DNA of 7,275 bases from Gemmatimonadota bacterium (GTDB lineage Bacteria > Gemmatimonadota > Gemmatimonadetes > Longimicrobiales > RSA9). The translations under genes were made by a program, and so were the position numbers. Shown piece by piece: positions 4,664-7,275 of this stretch (position 1 is its first letter; every line of letters begins with the position of its first letter). The notes under the pieces are model-generated. The model was not told the DNA's origin. It worked only from the letters and a program-made list of their open reading frames with translations, and ran no database searches. Location of the stretch: the NCBI GenBank assembly GCA_012027055.1, contig VEPF01000399.1, positions 1-7,275 of the forward strand, in the 5' to 3' direction.

Positions 4664-6546
4664 CGCTTCACCTGCTTTCGCTTCGGTCTCGCGTCGGCCG
4701 CCGCGCCCCGATCCAGGGACCAGGCGAGGAATCCGGCCAGGGCGGCCGCGTGCGGACCGGCGGCGGTGTGTCCGGAGCTGACGTCGTATTCGTCCGCAGC
4801 CACGCCATCGGTGAGCTGCAGCGCCTGCAGGGTTCGGAGCGCGCGGTCCCGACCCGGTCCGAGCAGCTCGGCGGCAAGCGCCGCAAGCGCGGCGCGGCCC
4901 GCGGTGCGCCTGCCCGCCATGCCAGGGTATGGCGCCGCACCCTGCCAGAGCGGATAGTCAGCCGAGTGGAACAGCTCCATGGTGTTGCGCCAGATGGGAT
5001 CCTCCGGCGGGCAGAAGCCCAGCCAGGGCAACAACACGAGGCTGGCGGTCGGATCGTCGTACACGGCCGCGTCGCCCGTCAGGTTCGTGGCTGAGGCCAG
5101 CACCGGGACGCCGTCCACATCGACCGTGCAATGCTGCCAGATCGCGGCCGCCACCTCATCCGCCGCGCCGGCGAAGCTGGCGGGGGACTCCCCTTTCTCC
5201 CCCTGCCAGATCTGCGGCAGCGCGCGGGCGTATGCCCAGAGCAGGACGTTGCCGAACGTCGGGTACGGATAGTCCGCGAGCTCGCCGGGGCTCAGGAGTT
5301 CGGTTTCGGCGAGGAGCACCTCACGGTGGAGGTGGTCGTAGAGCGCGCCGTCCACCTCCCGCAATACGTCCTGCACCAGCCCATCCTCGATGATGGACTC
5401 GTCCTGGGCCTCGCGGGCGTAGCGCGCGAGCGCCAGTGGATATGCCAGCAGTTGGTCGAGGACGAACCCGGGGGCCATGATCCCACCATCGAGGTACCTC
5501 GCCGGCTGGCCGGCAGCTCCCGAGAATGTCTCGATGACCCGGATCAGCAGCTCGCGCGCCAGGAAGGGATCGCAGAGCGTCACCGCGGGGAGCGTCCAGA
5601 ACAGCACTTCCCGCTCGTTGCACACGGCGGTCGATCCGTGCTGTGGAGAGCGCGATGAGACGGCGTGCAGCCGGTCGTCATCCAGTCCGCGGCCGAGCGC
5701 GAAAAAGTGGTTGAAGAGCAGGTTGCGGTTGAGCAGCTCATTCAGTCCCGGATCGTCGGCTTTCCGGACCAGCTGCGAGAGCGCCAGGCGGCCACGCCGC
5801 AGAAGCCCCTCCCCACCCAGGCGGGCCAGTTGCGCGACGGTGGCCAGCGCCCCGTCGCGATCGCGCCCCAGGCCCAGGAAGAAGCTGAAGCGTACGGTTC
5901 GCCCCGCGGGAAGCTCCCCCTCCTGGACCAGGTTGGCGATCAGTGCGGCGCCGCCGTCCGCAGTGCACTCCCAGTCGCCCGCGCGGGCCACCGGCTCAGT
6001 CCCTTCCCTGCCGGCCAGCACCTGTACCTCGTCGTTCGCGCCGCCCACGGCCAGGGCGGCCCCGAACGGCACCAGCCCCGCTTCCAGCGCCACGCCCGGC
6101 AGACCCGCGCAGCCGGCCAGGCGCGGGACCCCCGGCAGGGGTCTGCCGGTGCGCAGGTGCAGGTCCGTGCCGCGCCAGCGCCCGGCCAGGGCCGCGCGCG
6201 CCCGCCGTGCGCTGGCCGACGTGTTATGGATCCGGATGTCGATGACCGCCCCGCGGATCGGCGGAGCATACCCGGCGGGAGCGCAGACCGTGAGCGTGAT
6301 CTCGCAGTCCAGGCGGCGGGTCCGGGCTTGCGGGATCCAGCGGTCCAGCCGCTCCCACTCGAGGTCAGCCAGGAGGACACTTTCGCCGTCCACCTCGAGC
6401 ACCGGGCGCAGCAGCGGATCGCCGCTCCAGACCAGCAGACCGGCCAACGCGCTGTGCAGCGCGGTGAGCCGGGGGATGACCGCTCCGTCGTGCTCGATGT
6501 CCGGAATCGAGAGGTAGTGGTTGCCTGTCAGTTCCCGCTCCGCCAT
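4660..6546 (-). CDS. Uncharacterised glycosidase-like protein co-encoded with glgA
   Basis: A 628-residue protein that I cannot assign to a named family. Residues about 1-250 are rich in alternating short hydrophobic strands and look like an N-terminal beta-sandwich. From about 255 to 612 it is helical, with segments reminiscent of (alpha/alpha)6-barrel glycosidases such as amylo-1,6-glucosidase, GH15 or GH63. Examples are NEREVLFW at 310-317, YLDGGIMAPGFVLDQ at 351-365, YPYPTFGN at 426-433 and DEYDVSSGHTAAGPH at 585-599. Candidate acidic catalytic residues are Asp353, Asp364 and Glu586, by inference only. The tail PKRKQVKR is basic. There is no signal peptide, so it should be cytoplasmic. 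The 4-base overlap with glgA and a shared promoter suggest a role in glycogen or another alpha-glucan, for instance debranching. ATG 6546 is preceded by a GGGAAGGG purine tract. It is clearly a real gene; its function is uncertain. Confidence 0.72.
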   Translation of the reverse strand: MAERELTGNHYLSIPDIEHDGAVIPRLTALHSALAGLLVWSGDPLLRPVLEVDGESVLLADLEWERLDRWIPQARTRRLDCEITLTVCAPAGYAPPIRGAVIDIRIHNTSASARRARAALAGRWRGTDLHLRTGRPLPGVPRLAGCAGLPGVALEAGLVPFGAALAVGGANDEVQVLAGREGTEPVARAGDWECTADGGAALIANLVQEGELPAGRTVRFSFFLGLGRDRDGALATVAQLARLGGEGLLRRGRLALSQLVRKADDPGLNELLNRNLLFNHFFALGRGLDDDRLHAVSSRSPQHGSTAVCNEREVLFWTLPAVTLCDPFLARELLIRVIETFSGAAGQPARYLDGGIMAPGFVLDQLLAYPLALARYAREAQDESIIEDGLVQDVLREVDGALYDHLHREVLLAETELLSPGELADYPYPTFGNVLLWAYARALPQIWQGEKGESPASFAGAADEVAAAIWQHCTVDVDGVPVLASATNLTGDAAVYDDPTASLVLLPWLGFCPPEDPIWRNTMELFHSADYPLWQGAAPYPGMAGRRTAGRAALAALAAELLGPGRDRALRTLQALQLTDGVAADEYDVSSGHTAAGPHAAALAGFLAWSLDRGAAADARPKRKQVKR

Positions 6547-6596
6547 GGCCCTTCCCGCTGGTGCTCCCAGGTCCCACTACGCTGGCCTCGAGGCGA

Positions 6597-6625
6597 AGTA
6601 TCGGGCGGGGCCGCCGGGGCGTCAA
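6597..6625 (-). promoter_or_regulatory. Sigma70-like promoter of the glycosidase-like/glgA operon
   Basis: TTGACG (6625-6620), a 17-base spacer, then GATACT (6602-6597). The -35 hexamer and spacing are identical to those of the predicted argC promoter, and the -10 element has four of six consensus bases. Expected transcription start is near 6590, leaving a leader of roughly 44 bases before ATG 6546. It lies just past the terminator hairpin of the upstream gene. Confidence 0.55.
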
Positions 6626-6647
6626 ATCAACGCCGCTGCAGGATGCG

Positions 6648-6680
6648 GAACGGCCCGCCAGTGGTCCCGGCGGGCCGTCC
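6648..6680 (-). terminator. Strong hairpin terminator after the outer-membrane protein gene
   Basis: A 12-bp stem (one G-U pair) pairs 6680-6669 with 6659-6648 around a 9-base loop. It includes a 10-bp perfect core, ACGGCCCGCC with GGCGGGCCGT. It sits 37 bases beyond the stop codon of the barrel protein. There is no real U-tract on the minus strand (T, then CCGCATCC), so it may be a U-less terminator, common in GC-rich genomes, or a 3'-end stabilising structure. Confidence 0.6.
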
Positions 6681-6716
6681 TTCGGCGCGCAGGCTCGGAT
6701 GCCCGCGTGCAGCGGT

Positions 6717-7275
6717 CTAGAAGTGGAACGTGAGCGTGGCCCCGAGCAGGTGCCCGCCGAAGCTGTACGTGCCCGTATTGAGCGCCGTCGTCGGCTGCGC
6801 GCCGCCGGCCGCTTCCTTCACGCGGCCTTCGCGGTCATCCTGCTGCAGGTACTGGTAGGCCGCGTTCAGCTCGATGGCCTTGGTCAGGTTAATCCCGGCG
6901 CCGATGGTCGCTTCCTTGCGATTGGCTTCCGGCAACAGGGGCGTGACCACCTCATCGGGCGCGGCCGCGTTGTGCACCAGGCCGCCGGCCCGGAGCACGA
7001 AAGCGTCGCTGAACGCGTAGTCAGCACCCACGCGGAACGCGCTCGTGTTCTTGTAGTTCTCGTAGCGGGTGAGATCCGGCGCCTTCTCGAAGTCAACCTT
7101 GATCTCCTTGAAGCTCGACCACCACGTGTACTGGAAGTCCCCGAGCAGCAGCAGCTTCGGGGCGGCTTGGAACGCTAGCCCGAGTACCGCCTGCGCCGGC
7201 ATCGGCAGCGACGCCTTGATGCTCTGAGCCGCCAGTGTCGAATTGAAGGCCGCCGCCACCCCACCCGAGATCACG
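6717..7275 (-). CDS. FadL/OmpP1/TodX-family outer-membrane transport protein, C-terminal part
   Basis: Partial gene: 185 codons plus stop remain, and the N-terminus lies beyond the right edge, so the in-frame GTG at 7274 is not a true start. The sequence consists of alternating amphipathic strands of a beta-barrel. FadL-like landmarks are LPMPAQAVLGLAF at 23-35, YTWWSSF at 49-55, FRVGADYAFSDAFVLRAG at 80-97, PDEVVTPLLPEANR at 106-119 and AYQYLQQ at 139-145. The protein ends in a strand terminating in Phe (TLTFHF), the usual BAM-complex recognition signal. Such proteins carry long-chain fatty acids or hydrophobic aromatics across the outer membrane. Its presence indicates a diderm organism. 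It is transcribed toward the glgA operon but separated from it by a hairpin and a new promoter. The substrate cannot be told. Confidence 0.85.
   Translation of the reverse strand, partial: VISGGVAAAFNSTLAAQSIKASLPMPAQAVLGLAFQAAPKLLLLGDFQYTWWSSFKEIKVDFEKAPDLTRYENYKNTSAFRVGADYAFSDAFVLRAGGLVHNAAAPDEVVTPLLPEANRKEATIGAGINLTKAIELNAAYQYLQQDDREGRVKEAAGGAQPTTALNTGTYSFGGHLLGATLTFHF

Noticed and set aside
3671..4957. Plus-strand open frame of 428 codons opposite glgA
   Set aside because: glgA on the other strand has full family motifs; the antisense product is compositionally biased and lacks any recognisable domain.
5477..6720. Plus-strand open frames of about 350 codons opposite the glycosidase-like gene
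   Set aside because: Two overlapping frames give Ser/Arg/Pro-rich or Gln/Ala-rich products. The minus-strand frame has a promoter, a purine-rich ribosome site, coupling to glgA and a globular composition.
1..7275. CRISPR arrays, insertion sequences or defence islands
   Set aside because: No regularly spaced repeats, inverted-repeat-flanked transposase or defence-type gene was seen on either strand.

Overview
This is a GC-rich chromosomal window in which every supported gene lies on the minus strand, so it reads biologically from right (7275) to left (1). The C-terminal half of a FadL-type outer-membrane barrel protein implies a diderm (Gram-negative) bacterium. GC-rich coding, an ArgR/AhrC-type arginine repressor beside argCBD, and tRNA genes without encoded CCA would fit Gemmatimonadota or a similar lineage. 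That placement is only an inference; no phylogenetic marker in the window settles it.

Right to left: (1) 7275-6717, the 3' part of a FadL/OmpP1-family gene, closed by a strong GC hairpin at 6648-6680. (2) 6625-3257, a two-gene transcription unit with its own sigma70-like promoter: an unfamiliar 628-residue protein resembling (alpha/alpha)6-barrel glycosidases, then glgA (glycogen synthase). The two overlap by 4 bases, so the first protein probably acts in alpha-glucan (glycogen) metabolism. (3) 3217-3044, tRNA-Gly(GCC) and tRNA-Cys(GCA), apparently driven by a stable-RNA promoter whose -35 hexamer overlaps the glgA stop codon. (4) 3021-2668, a small predicted membrane protein directly behind tRNA-Cys. 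(5) 2634-2176, argR, followed by a short terminator-like hairpin. (6) 2112-2056, an AT-rich regulatory island with a near-consensus promoter and two ARG-box-like operator sequences 21 bp apart. (7) 2071-1, the argC-argB-argD operon with 4-base overlaps between genes; argD runs off the left edge.

The arginine part forms a self-contained unit. ArgB phosphorylates N-acetylglutamate, ArgC reduces the acyl phosphate to the semialdehyde, and ArgD transaminates it to N-acetylornithine. ArgR, encoded just upstream, presumably shuts the argC promoter in the presence of arginine.

I see no transposon, CRISPR array, phage gene or defence system. The most novel items are the uncharacterised glycosidase-like partner of glgA, a substitution in the GlgA substrate-binding loop (Asp21 replaced by Tyr), and the compact argC control region, where promoter, operators and start codon overlap and the mRNA may be nearly leaderless.
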